Below are positions 1-5,030 of a DNA stretch of 5,034 nucleotides, one piece after another. Both the position numbers and the translations under genes were made by a program. This DNA comes from Deltaproteobacteria bacterium (GTDB lineage: Bacteria; Bdellovibrionota; UBA1018). The notes under the pieces are model-generated. The model did not search any database. It was given only the letters and a program-made list of their open reading frames with translations, and was not told where the DNA came from. Location of the stretch: assembly GCA_016194835.1 (NCBI GenBank), contig JACQAU010000340.1, positions 1-5,034 of the forward strand. Direction: 5' to 3'. How positions within the stretch are numbered: the first letter of the stretch is position 1; each line of letters begins with the position of its first letter.

Positions 1-666
1 ACTTTGAGATCAGATGAACTCTCCGGATTTTACAAAATGGAACCACTGCTATTAGAGGTCATTGCCGAGCATAGGAGCACATTGCGTGCTGAGACGTCAT
101 TAGCTGAGTTGCCAAATGCCTTTAAACTTGCTTTTACTAATCCAGTTCAATTTTACTTAGCTAATGTAAAAACTAAAGAAAGTTATCTTGTTAATAATCT
201 GGATAATCCAAAAAGCGATAAAGCCAGGAAACTTCCTGTGATAGTAGATCTTAAGGGAAATTTGTATTTCTATGGAGAAACTGAGTCAGAACCGTTTTGG
301 ATGGATGCTAATTGCACCAGTCATTTGAGTATTGAAGAGACTGGTGTTCTATATAAATATGACGCTCCAGTAAAACATGAGTTATTAAATGTTAATTTAA
401 TTGGGAAAATTGAATTAAAAGCAATATTAAGCATTCATATCCAGGAAAAGGTAACAGGGGGATGTGAACAGACTTTTGCTACGATTCAGAAGTGTTTTGA
501 AGACATTGAGCCATATAAGAATTGTGAAGGCTCTTCGGATGATGAAAATCAAGCACTTTATGTGTCTACACATGCCTTTTTTGATCCGTTTGTAAAAACT
601 AAGGTATTAAAAGTAGAAGAATTTTATTTTTTAAAAACACTTACATACGAAGCTAGTTACAAGTAA
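1..666 (+). CDS. Unrecognised protein, 5' end probably outside the window
   Basis: The reading frame is open from the first base to a TAA at 664-666 and gives about 220 residues. The only early in-window start is a TTG at position 4 with no visible ribosome binding site. The next in-frame ATG (position 37) also lacks one, so the gene most likely begins upstream and is cut by the window edge. I do not recognise the family. The sequence looks like a soluble, strand-rich globular domain with no membrane segment. It has four cysteines, in the contexts ANCTS, GGCEQ, QKCFE and KNCEG, all in the second half. That number would suit two disulfides in an exported protein, but any signal peptide would lie outside the window, so this is only inference. 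G+C is very low (14 of 60 bases in 121-180), like the native background. The next gene follows 107 bases later on the same strand. Confidence 0.7.
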   Translation, partial: TLRSDELSGFYKMEPLLLEVIAEHRSTLRAETSLAELPNAFKLAFTNPVQFYLANVKTKESYLVNNLDNPKSDKARKLPVIVDLKGNLYFYGETESEPFWMDANCTSHLSIEETGVLYKYDAPVKHELLNVNLIGKIELKAILSIHIQEKVTGGCEQTFATIQKCFEDIEPYKNCEGSSDDENQALYVSTHAFFDPFVKTKVLKVEEFYFLKTLTYEASYK

Positions 667-682
667 TTATAGTTTAATTATG

Positions 683-703
683 TTACTCATTATACTTGAG
701 TAA
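683..703 (+). other. Small hairpin in the intergenic gap
   Basis: TTACTCA at 683-689 pairs with TGAGTAA at 697-703 around a 7-base loop. It lies 17 bases after the stop of the first gene. No T-run follows, so it is not a convincing intrinsic terminator. It could equally be a weak operator upstream of the next gene. The rest of 667-773 is AT-rich, with no promoter clear enough to call. Confidence 0.3.
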
Positions 704-760
704 TCTATGAAGTTGTAATAAGAATAAGCAACTTAGTCGAGATTTGGCATAGTGTATATA

Positions 761-765
761 GAGGA
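761..765 (+). promoter_or_regulatory. Ribosome binding site deciding the GTG start at 774
   Basis: GAGGA lies 8 bases before the GTG at 774. It is the best Shine-Dalgarno match near that reading frame and supports a non-ATG start. Confidence 0.7.
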
Positions 766-773
766 TTTTAATT

Positions 774-1475
774 GTGAAAACTATCACTGAGTATAATGGG
801 ATTGAGTTAATCGATGCTTTAAGAACAATGGAGATGCTCACTGCTGCGGGAAAGTCTATCGAAGAAATTCATCAAACTATTGGGCAAGCGACAAAACGAG
901 AGGCTGACAAATTGCAAATGTTTTTGAATGCTATTGAAACGATCAGAAATCGTGCACAAGGTTTAAAAAGGGTAGTAGTTTTTGTTGCGGGTGAGAAAGA
1001 TAGACTTCCAGAGCGTTCTGAAAAACATGGAGAACATGTTTTTTTACCAGAATATTATCCTGCATTAGTAAATTCTATGAGAGGACGTAGAGATCGGTCT
1101 GATTTTCATAGAGGGGAGAGAGATGGTAGAGGACAACGACGGCCACGAGGAGGCAGGAGAGATCAGGATCGTTTTCAAAAAAAGCCCAAAAATGAAGTTA
1201 GGATGAGACCTATTCCTGTTACTTTTGTAAAGGAAGAAGTAATGAAACCATCACCAGTAGAAAAGGCAAATCCTGCTATGACATCGACTGAAAAAGCAGA
1301 TCCAAGAAAATTTGGGGATAAAAAACGTTTTTTTAATAAACAACCCAGACCAAATACTCCGCAAACACCACAAGTTCAAAGACAGGCTGTAAGGCCACAG
1401 AAAATAAAAGATCCGGTGCTTGAAGCCATACGTCAAGAAGCTGAAAAAAGACTTAAGGAACTGAATCAGACTTGA
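774..1475 (+). CDS. Unrecognised basic protein with Arg/Gly-rich disordered tail, possibly nucleic-acid binding
   Basis: This 233-residue protein starts at a GTG supported by GAGGA upstream. I do not recognise the family. Residues 1-97 look folded: helical stretches near 9-25, 28-35 and 38-62, a hydrophobic strand KRVVVFVAG (65-73), then an acidic and aromatic segment ending LPEYYPAL. From about 102 to 135 the chain is dominated by Arg and Gly, with RGRR, RGER, GRG and RGGRR, resembling the RG boxes of RNA-binding and condensate-forming proteins. Residues 136-212 are rich in Lys, Pro and Gln and are probably disordered. The last 20 residues form a charged helix (EAIRQEAEKRLKEL). There is no signal peptide or membrane segment. 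RNA or DNA binding is inferred from composition only. The gene converges on the antitoxin gene with a 10-base gap and no visible terminator between them. Confidence 0.75.
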   Translation: MKTITEYNGIELIDALRTMEMLTAAGKSIEEIHQTIGQATKREADKLQMFLNAIETIRNRAQGLKRVVVFVAGEKDRLPERSEKHGEHVFLPEYYPALVNSMRGRRDRSDFHRGERDGRGQRRPRGGRRDQDRFQKKPKNEVRMRPIPVTFVKEEVMKPSPVEKANPAMTSTEKADPRKFGDKKRFFNKQPRPNTPQTPQVQRQAVRPQKIKDPVLEAIRQEAEKRLKELNQT

Positions 1476-1485
1476 GTTGGCATAT

Positions 1486-1866
1486 CTAATCTGCAGCAGT
1501 TAAAAATGAGCGGTAGTCAGTTTTAAAAACTTTTGCCAGCCGCATAGCCATTTGCTTACCAATTGGACGAACGCCACGCTCCATTTCAGAAATATGAGAT
1601 TGCTTCACTACAAGTATCTTAGCCAGCTCCTCTTGGGTAAGTGAATCCCGAAGCCGAAATCCATGAAGAGTTGTTCCAGCTCTGGAGAACTTATCGTAAA
1701 GATCTTTAAAAGCATCTTCGAGAGATACTGTATTTGATTCAAATTCTTCGATCAAATTAGCAACACTTCTGGCTTTTTCCTTTGGAACAAGAAAAAGCCG
1801 TGGGCGTTTTCCCTCAATGGTAATCTGAACGACTTCAGTAAGGGTCTTTCTCATGGGTTCCGACAT
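1486..1866 (-). CDS. HTH-domain antitoxin of a type II toxin-antitoxin pair (HigA/Xre-like)
   Basis: The 126-residue product ends in an Xre/Cro-type helix-turn-helix (about residues 70-121). Within it, SLTQEELAKIL is helices 1-2, VKQSHISEMERG the recognition helix region, and MRLAKVFKTDYRSFL the closing helices. The N-terminal 65 residues (strand-like VVQITI and RLFLVP, then the acidic helix VANLIEEFES) are probably the toxin-neutralising and dimerising part. That extension is long for a HigA-type protein. The family binds its cognate toxin and represses its own operon. I chose the ATG at 1866 because GAGG lies 6 bases upstream. A longer frame to an ATG at 1920 has no ribosome binding site and would extend far into the toxin gene. 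The start overlaps the toxin gene by 32 bases, so the two are cotranscribed and probably translationally coupled. Exact family assignment is uncertain, but the antitoxin role is well supported by context. Confidence 0.88.
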   Translation of the reverse strand: MSEPMRKTLTEVVQITIEGKRPRLFLVPKEKARSVANLIEEFESNTVSLEDAFKDLYDKFSRAGTTLHGFRLRDSLTQEELAKILVVKQSHISEMERGVRPIGKQMAMRLAKVFKTDYRSFLTAAD

Positions 1867-2119
1867 AGTACACCTCAATAATCCTGATTTCGCGTTGAGT
1901 AATCTGCCAACACACCACATAGGTCGGGCGACCGGCCTTTACATGGCAATGATAGCATTCTGACAAACCCCGAAGTTTCCCGAAATTTTTCCATTCAGGA
2001 ACAATCGGGCCGCGGTTCCGGATGTCCGTCATCAGAGCGCCCACTCGAATTCTGATCTCGTCTGGTAGTTTTGACAGCTGTTTTGCGGCTTTGTTAGTTA
2101 AGCGGACATTCCAGAGCAT
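1835..2119 (-). CDS. RelE/HigB-family toxin (probable mRNA interferase or ParE-fold toxin)
   Basis: This 94-residue protein has the compact RelE/ParE layout: a first strand (WNVRLT, 3-8), a helical hairpin (KAAKQLSKLPDEIRIRVGALMTDI split around residues 10-33), then a strand-rich core. The core holds the basic motif FGKLRG (46-51), the strands YHCHVKAG, TYVVCW and IRIIEVYYVG, and a C-terminal THEKDPY. Conserved Lys/Arg in the core and the C-terminal His89 and Tyr94 fit the residues that many RelE relatives use to cleave ribosome-bound mRNA. ParE-type action on gyrase cannot be excluded by eye. The toxin comes before the antitoxin, as in higBA and unlike relBE. Local G+C is high (33 of 60 bases in 1981-2040) compared with the flanking genes. 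No Shine-Dalgarno precedes the ATG. The promoter appears to start transcription almost at the start codon. Confidence 0.88.
   Translation of the reverse strand: MLWNVRLTNKAAKQLSKLPDEIRIRVGALMTDIRNRGPIVPEWKNFGKLRGLSECYHCHVKAGRPTYVVCWQITQREIRIIEVYYVGTHEKDPY
1873..1876 (-). promoter_or_regulatory. Antitoxin ribosome binding site inside the toxin gene
   Basis: On the minus strand, GAGG is followed 6 bases later by the antitoxin ATG at 1866. It lies within the toxin coding sequence and fixes the antitoxin start. The toxin gene itself has no comparable site. Confidence 0.7.
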
Positions 2120-2127
2120 TTAATAGA

Positions 2128-2155
2128 AATATACCATAATTTGGGATAAATGCAA
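2128..2155 (-). promoter_or_regulatory. Candidate promoter of the toxin-antitoxin operon
   Basis: Read on the minus strand, TTGCAT (2155-2150) and TATATT (2133-2128) are 16 bases apart, and the -10 is preceded by TGG, making an extended -10. Initiation about 7 bases further would fall near 2121, two bases before the toxin ATG at 2119. The 60-base gap to the ATPase gene stop has no intrinsic terminator, so read-through from the ATPase gene is also possible. Confidence 0.5.
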
Positions 2156-2179
2156 ATCAGAGCAATTTTTTTATAAAAA

Positions 2180-3340
2180 CTAAAGGCTTTTCTTAGCGTC
2201 TTTAAAGAACTCTGCAACAGGTATCACATCTATTCCTGAATCATGATAACGACGATTACCGCCATAGAACAATCTGGCACGAGCCATTGGATAGTCTTTT
2301 AGAAAAAGCTTCAGCCCTGATAGATACTCCGATCTTACGCGCGAACTGGTTTTAACTTCAATGGCAACCAAACCTTGCTCTCCATAGAGCACGAAATCGA
2401 CCTCATGCTTAGATTTTGTGCGCCAATAATATATCTCATACCTTAGTTTCTCATATGCATTCAGGGCTCGTAGCTCGTTGAAAACCAAAGTCTCAAGTGT
2501 CGCACCGTCAATCTCACTAGATACATCAAGAGGCCCTTTAGGCCTCAGGGTACGAAAAACTCCTGCATCAAAAAAGAAAAACTTGGTTTTATTCAGCATT
2601 TCGCGCTTGGCTCGTTTGGTAAATACAGGGATGCGTGCACCAATCATTAGGTCATCTAAAATAGAAAAATATTCTTCAACGGTTTTTCGCTCAACGTCAG
2701 CATCATTAGCCACATTGGTTACTACGAGTGGTGCAGCCTGGCTGAATGTTGCGGTTTCAAGAAATCGCCTGAAGGAGCTCAGATTTCTAGTTAATCCTTC
2801 TTGTTGAATCTCTTCACGAAGGTAGGTTGCAACGTAGCTTTCTAGAAACGCATGTGGATCATTTTCCGCGAATCGTCCAGGCAAGGTGCCCCATTTTAGT
2901 GCATCAGAAAGCCGAAAAGAATCCCCAAGCTCTGCAGCTGTAAGCGGGAAAAGCGCATAAGTCAGTGCCCGTCCAGCCAATAGATTAACCCCATGTCGCC
3001 TGAGCTTACGAGCGCTTGAACCCGTGAGAATAAAAACGAGCTTTTCTCGTTCTATGAGTCGATGCACTTCGTTCAAAAGCTCTGGAATCCTCTGAACCTC
3101 GTCGATCACTATCGGGTAGCGTTTTTTTTCTGCTGGAACCAAACTGAGCAGTTCTTGGGGACGGGCCAAAAGTCGATTGTAAGTCTCACTTGCTAAGAGA
3201 TCGAAAATATGGCTATTTGGAAAGTGACGAAGAATCCACGATGATTTCCCAGTACCGCGAGGTCCAAAAAGAAAAAAACTCTTATGAGCCTGGACGTTCA
3301 ATAAACGAGGAAAGATAGAGGTTTCTATTTTGGAAGTCAT
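2180..3340 (-). CDS. AAA-type ATPase with C-terminal DUF4143/nuclease-like domain
   Basis: The 386-residue protein matches the AAA_14 plus DUF4143 architecture. Walker A is GPRGTGKS (26-33), Walker B is IVIDEVQ (77-83, Asp80-Glu81), a sensor-1 strand is FILTGSSA (103-110), and LAGRA (121-125) carries a likely arginine finger. A winged-helix-like middle region follows. The C-terminal domain has a PD-(D/E)xK-like arrangement: Glu283/Glu289 in ETLVFNEL, Asp315 in EVDFVL, and EVK at 328-330. The family is widespread and often horizontally moved. Its biochemical role is poorly defined, with proposals including defence and toxin-antitoxin-like functions. Length is normal and the protein looks intact. 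G+C of a sample block (2881-2940) is 31 of 60, well above the flanking genes. The ATG at 3340 is preceded by GGAG only 2 bases away, too close for a normal ribosome binding site. A good promoter lies immediately upstream. The toxin-antitoxin operon follows 60 bases downstream on the same strand. Confidence 0.9.
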   Translation of the reverse strand: MTSKIETSIFPRLLNVQAHKSFFLFGPRGTGKSSWILRHFPNSHIFDLLASETYNRLLARPQELLSLVPAEKKRYPIVIDEVQRIPELLNEVHRLIEREKLVFILTGSSARKLRRHGVNLLAGRALTYALFPLTAAELGDSFRLSDALKWGTLPGRFAENDPHAFLESYVATYLREEIQQEGLTRNLSSFRRFLETATFSQAAPLVVTNVANDADVERKTVEEYFSILDDLMIGARIPVFTKRAKREMLNKTKFFFFDAGVFRTLRPKGPLDVSSEIDGATLETLVFNELRALNAYEKLRYEIYYWRTKSKHEVDFVLYGEQGLVAIEVKTSSRVRSEYLSGLKLFLKDYPMARARLFYGGNRRYHDSGIDVIPVAEFFKDAKKSL

Positions 3341-3346
3341 TTCTCC

Positions 3347-3375
3347 ACTATAGACTTTTTTATGGAATATGTCAT
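3347..3375 (-). promoter_or_regulatory. Promoter of the ATPase gene, predicted leaderless
   Basis: Minus-strand ATGACA (3375-3370, 5 of 6 to TTGACA) and TATAGT (3352-3347, 5 of 6 to TATAAT) are separated by exactly 17 bases. This is the best sigma70-like promoter in the window. Initiation about 7 bases after the -10 would fall at the A of the ATG (3340), giving a leaderless mRNA. Confidence 0.6.
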
Positions 3376-3378
3376 TTC

Positions 3379-3392
3379 AAAAAGTACTTTTT
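3379..3392. repeat. 14-bp perfect palindrome upstream of the ATPase promoter
   Basis: AAAAAGTACTTTTT is a perfect palindrome ending 3 bases upstream of the -35 hexamer. Its position would suit an operator or an A/T-rich UP-like element. No binding protein can be named. Confidence 0.4.
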
Positions 3393-3410
3393 AGTTATCA
3401 GCAGGTTCTC

Positions 3411-3542
3411 AGAACGGAGTTCGAAGCTACAGTCCAGAAACAGATTTCAGATAATAGGGTTGGACTTTAGTTTTGAAGATGCCAAACTAAAGACCCTCAA
3501 ATAGACTCGTATTATCTGAAATCTGGACTGTGGCTCCGTTCT
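3411..3542. repeat. Large nested imperfect inverted repeat, MITE-like or structured RNA
   Basis: The arms pair in several nested blocks: AGAACGGAG (3411-3419) with CTCCGTTCT (3534-3542), 9 bp; ACAGTCC (3429-3435) with GGACTGT (3525-3531), 7 bp; and AGATTTCAGATAATA (3442-3456) with its exact complement at 3510-3524, 15 bp. The left arm has a 6-base insertion (AGAAAC, 3436-3441) relative to the right arm, where the second and third blocks are contiguous. The centre holds a further hairpin (3456-3497). The 9-bp outer blocks could be terminal inverted repeats of a small non-autonomous element, but I see no clear target-site duplication and no coding capacity. On the minus strand the structure lies 25 bases after the kinase gene stop and is not followed by a T-run, so it is not a classic terminator, though it could protect or process that mRNA's 3' end. 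Confidence 0.8.
3456..3497. repeat. Central hairpin of the inverted repeat
   Basis: CTTTAGTTT (3465-3473) pairs with AAACTAAAG (3484-3492) around a 10-base loop. AGGGT (3456-3460) pairs with ACCCT (3493-3497), extending the stem past a 4-base bulge (TGGA). Neither strand has a following T-run. Confidence 0.65.
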
Positions 3543-3567
3543 TCGTAAGCTCGGTGCTTTAATTCGG

Positions 3568-4881
3568 TTAAAGAAGAATATTCTTACAGAATCTCGCTAT
3601 TTTCCTAAAATGTTCTGATATTGTTTTTTCTTTTGATACTTTGTCCCAGAATTGAATGGCAAGATCTCTTGCTTCTTCCCAGACATCTAACATCTCTGAG
3701 CTAGGAATTGGTAATTCAAATTTTTTTTCAATAACTTGTCCTGAAATGGGAGCAAAGAGCATTGGCAATTTATCAAATGCAGGTGCAAGTTTAAATTTGA
3801 GTGTTTGAAATTTGTGATCAAAAGTTGATTGTGAAAAAAATGCAATGTTGTGAAAATGTCTATCTGAATCTGCGATCATTACTCCAAAGGCGTCTAATAA
3901 TTTTATGCATCTTTCTGTATTTTTATCAATATGGTTTGCCCTTTCTAGTCTTTCGGCTGAAGATGACCAACTATCACGGGCACCAAAGAGTAAGTTTTCA
4001 ATTGCTGCTAGCGTTAAAACTGCGCATCTGCCTTTTGGACCAGTGCGATCAAATCTTTCTACTACTAAGAAAACCATTTTACCTTGAAACACAAGCTCAG
4101 CTTTTGACGAGGATATTTGATGTTCTTTTAGTATTTGAAGTGCGATAAACTCACTTATGAGCAGATCTTTCCACCGCAATTGAGCTTTAGAGTGGTCTAT
4201 TCCCGCAAATTTGATAATACATTGCCTGCCGGCTACGTAAGCAGAAAACTTTGGTTGTTCCCCTCCAGCCGAAGAGCCAATAGGTTGTCCACTCAAAGAT
4301 AAGAGAGCCAAGTTTGTGTACTGTTTATGGCTTATTGAGTTTATATTTAGCTTTGTAAAACGCTCGGCACTTTCTTTTCCTATGATTAAATTGCCCGGAA
4401 GGTCTTCGCCACGGCGTGAGATTGCAATTAAAATATGATCATTAGACCAGTTTTCTAACCTGGTAGGAAGATTTAATTCATTTGCAAATTTTTGAATAAA
4501 TGCACGCCCCATAAATCCCTGTGGGGCCATGTCGAACATCTCAGGGGGAAGTCCTGAAAATATAGTGTTTTGTGGTGCAGCTGCGTAATATTCTTTATGT
4601 AAAATAATAAAATTTCCAACTGCACTGAGCTGTCCAGATTCGTTAACTTTAAACATTGGCAATTTGCTTCCGAGGCCAGGTATTTCACGGGTTGCGCCAT
4701 AGTTTATGGCTCTGGTTTTTCCTAAGCGCATGAGAGAGTGGGGAGCTTTACTGATAAGACGTGAGAGTGTTGGACGACTAATTTCTAGTTTTCGTGTTAG
4801 TTCTTGTGAGGTTAACACACCATCTGTTTTTAAAATATGCATTAGTTGATTTACTAGAGTTTCTTTTTTACGCTGTGTCAC
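3568..4881 (-). CDS. yjjJ: HipA-family serine/threonine kinase toxin with N-terminal winged helix (YjjJ/HipH type)
   Basis: The 437-residue protein matches the YjjJ/HipH branch of HipA kinases in length and architecture. Residues 8-60 form a winged helix (LTSQELTRKLEISRPTLSRL, recognition helix about 35-45). The kinase fold follows: SSAGGEQPKF (203-212), the P-loop-like segment with Ser203/Ser204 where HipA autophosphorylates; Lys224 in CIIKFAG for ATP; the hinge VVERFDR (273-279); the catalytic motif DSDRHFHN with Asp340 and Asn345; and the metal-binding Asp370 in AFDK. All key residues are present, so it should be active. HipA kinases phosphorylate translation factors, notably glutamyl-tRNA synthetase for E. 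coli HipA. The target here is unknown. HipH members are typically single genes with a built-in DNA-binding domain rather than a HipB partner, and no antitoxin gene lies in the visible flank here. The GTG at 4881 is favoured: an in-frame stop lies 6 bases upstream, and the next ATG (4842) would cut into the winged helix. No Shine-Dalgarno is seen. G+C is low. Confidence 0.92.
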   Translation of the reverse strand: MTQRKKETLVNQLMHILKTDGVLTSQELTRKLEISRPTLSRLISKAPHSLMRLGKTRAINYGATREIPGLGSKLPMFKVNESGQLSAVGNFIILHKEYYAAAPQNTIFSGLPPEMFDMAPQGFMGRAFIQKFANELNLPTRLENWSNDHILIAISRRGEDLPGNLIIGKESAERFTKLNINSISHKQYTNLALLSLSGQPIGSSAGGEQPKFSAYVAGRQCIIKFAGIDHSKAQLRWKDLLISEFIALQILKEHQISSSKAELVFQGKMVFLVVERFDRTGPKGRCAVLTLAAIENLLFGARDSWSSSAERLERANHIDKNTERCIKLLDAFGVMIADSDRHFHNIAFFSQSTFDHKFQTLKFKLAPAFDKLPMLFAPISGQVIEKKFELPIPSSEMLDVWEEARDLAIQFWDKVSKEKTISEHFRKIARFCKNILL

Positions 4882-4890
4882 AATATGTTA

Positions 4891-4914
4891 ATTATGAAAC
4901 AAATTATGAAACAA
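4891..4914. repeat. Perfect tandem 12-bp repeat on the kinase promoter (putative operator pair 1)
   Basis: ATTATGAAACAA occurs twice in direct tandem (4891-4902 and 4903-4914). The core TGAAACAA recurs as another pair at 4958-4981. Twelve-base spacing is close to one helical turn, so two proteins could bind on nearly the same DNA face. The kinase's own winged-helix domain is a plausible but unproven binder. Confidence 0.7.
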
Positions 4915-4919
4915 ATCAA
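4891..4919 (-). promoter_or_regulatory. Candidate promoter of the HipH-like kinase gene
   Basis: Minus-strand TTGATT (4919-4914, 4 of 6) and CATAAT (4896-4891, 5 of 6) are 17 bases apart. Initiation about 7 bases after the -10 falls near 4884, three bases before the GTG at 4881. The whole spacer and -10 are covered by the tandem 12-bp repeat, so a bound protein would directly block polymerase. Confidence 0.5.
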
Positions 4920-4957
4920 TAACAGTAAAATATTAATGATATCAATATATTAACTTG

Positions 4958-4981
4958 CGATTGAAACAAAATATGAAACAA
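4958..4981. repeat. Second pair of TGAAACAA repeats with 12-bp phasing (putative operator pair 2)
   Basis: TGAAACAA occurs at 4962-4969 and 4974-4981, again exactly 12 bases apart and in the same orientation as pair 1. Each unit is 67 bases from its counterpart in pair 1. The flanking bases differ from pair 1, so the conserved part is the 8-base core. The pair may support cooperative binding or looping with pair 1, or control a gene beyond the right edge. Confidence 0.6.
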
Positions 4982-4999
4982 ATTGTAATGTTTATTCCT

Positions 5000-5030
5000 T
5001 TGACACAGCAGGCATCAATTGTGCTAGTAC
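5000..5030 (+). promoter_or_regulatory. Possible rightward promoter at the window edge
   Basis: A perfect TTGACA lies at 5000-5005. The best -10 candidate is TAGTAC (5025-5030), preceded by TGC, but the 19-base spacing is long and the hexamer is weak. If real, it would drive a divergent gene outside the window. Confidence 0.22.

Noticed and set aside
1251..1436. 61-codon minus-strand frame
   Set aside because: It lies antisense inside the 774-1475 gene and is Phe/Trp-rich, as expected from reading A-rich Lys/Pro codons backwards. It has no start signal.
1867..1920. Longer antitoxin frame from an ATG at 1920
   Set aside because: There is no ribosome binding site, the added 18 residues are out-of-frame reading of the toxin gene, and the ATG at 1866 has GAGG at ideal distance.
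2478..2807. 109-codon plus-strand frame
   Set aside because: It is antisense to the ATPase coding sequence, whose motifs are intact, and has no family resemblance or ribosome binding site.
3362..3394. Ten-codon plus-strand ORF in the intergenic region
   Set aside because: It is very short, has no ribosome binding site, and overlaps the ATPase promoter on the other strand.
3411..3542. Inverted repeat as an intrinsic terminator of the kinase gene
   Set aside because: No T-run follows the stem on the minus strand, and the arms are far apart with a complex interior.
3801..4148. Plus-strand frames of 115 and 60 codons (second at 3905-4087)
   Set aside because: Both are antisense to the catalytic part of the HipA-like kinase and show low-complexity shadow composition.
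4473..4700. 75-codon minus-strand frame
   Set aside because: It is an alternative frame within the kinase gene, whose own frame is continuous and family-consistent.
4891..4981. CRISPR array or replication iterons
   Set aside because: There are only four short 8-12 base units in two pairs, no spacers of regular length, and no cas or rep gene. The position on a promoter favours an operator.
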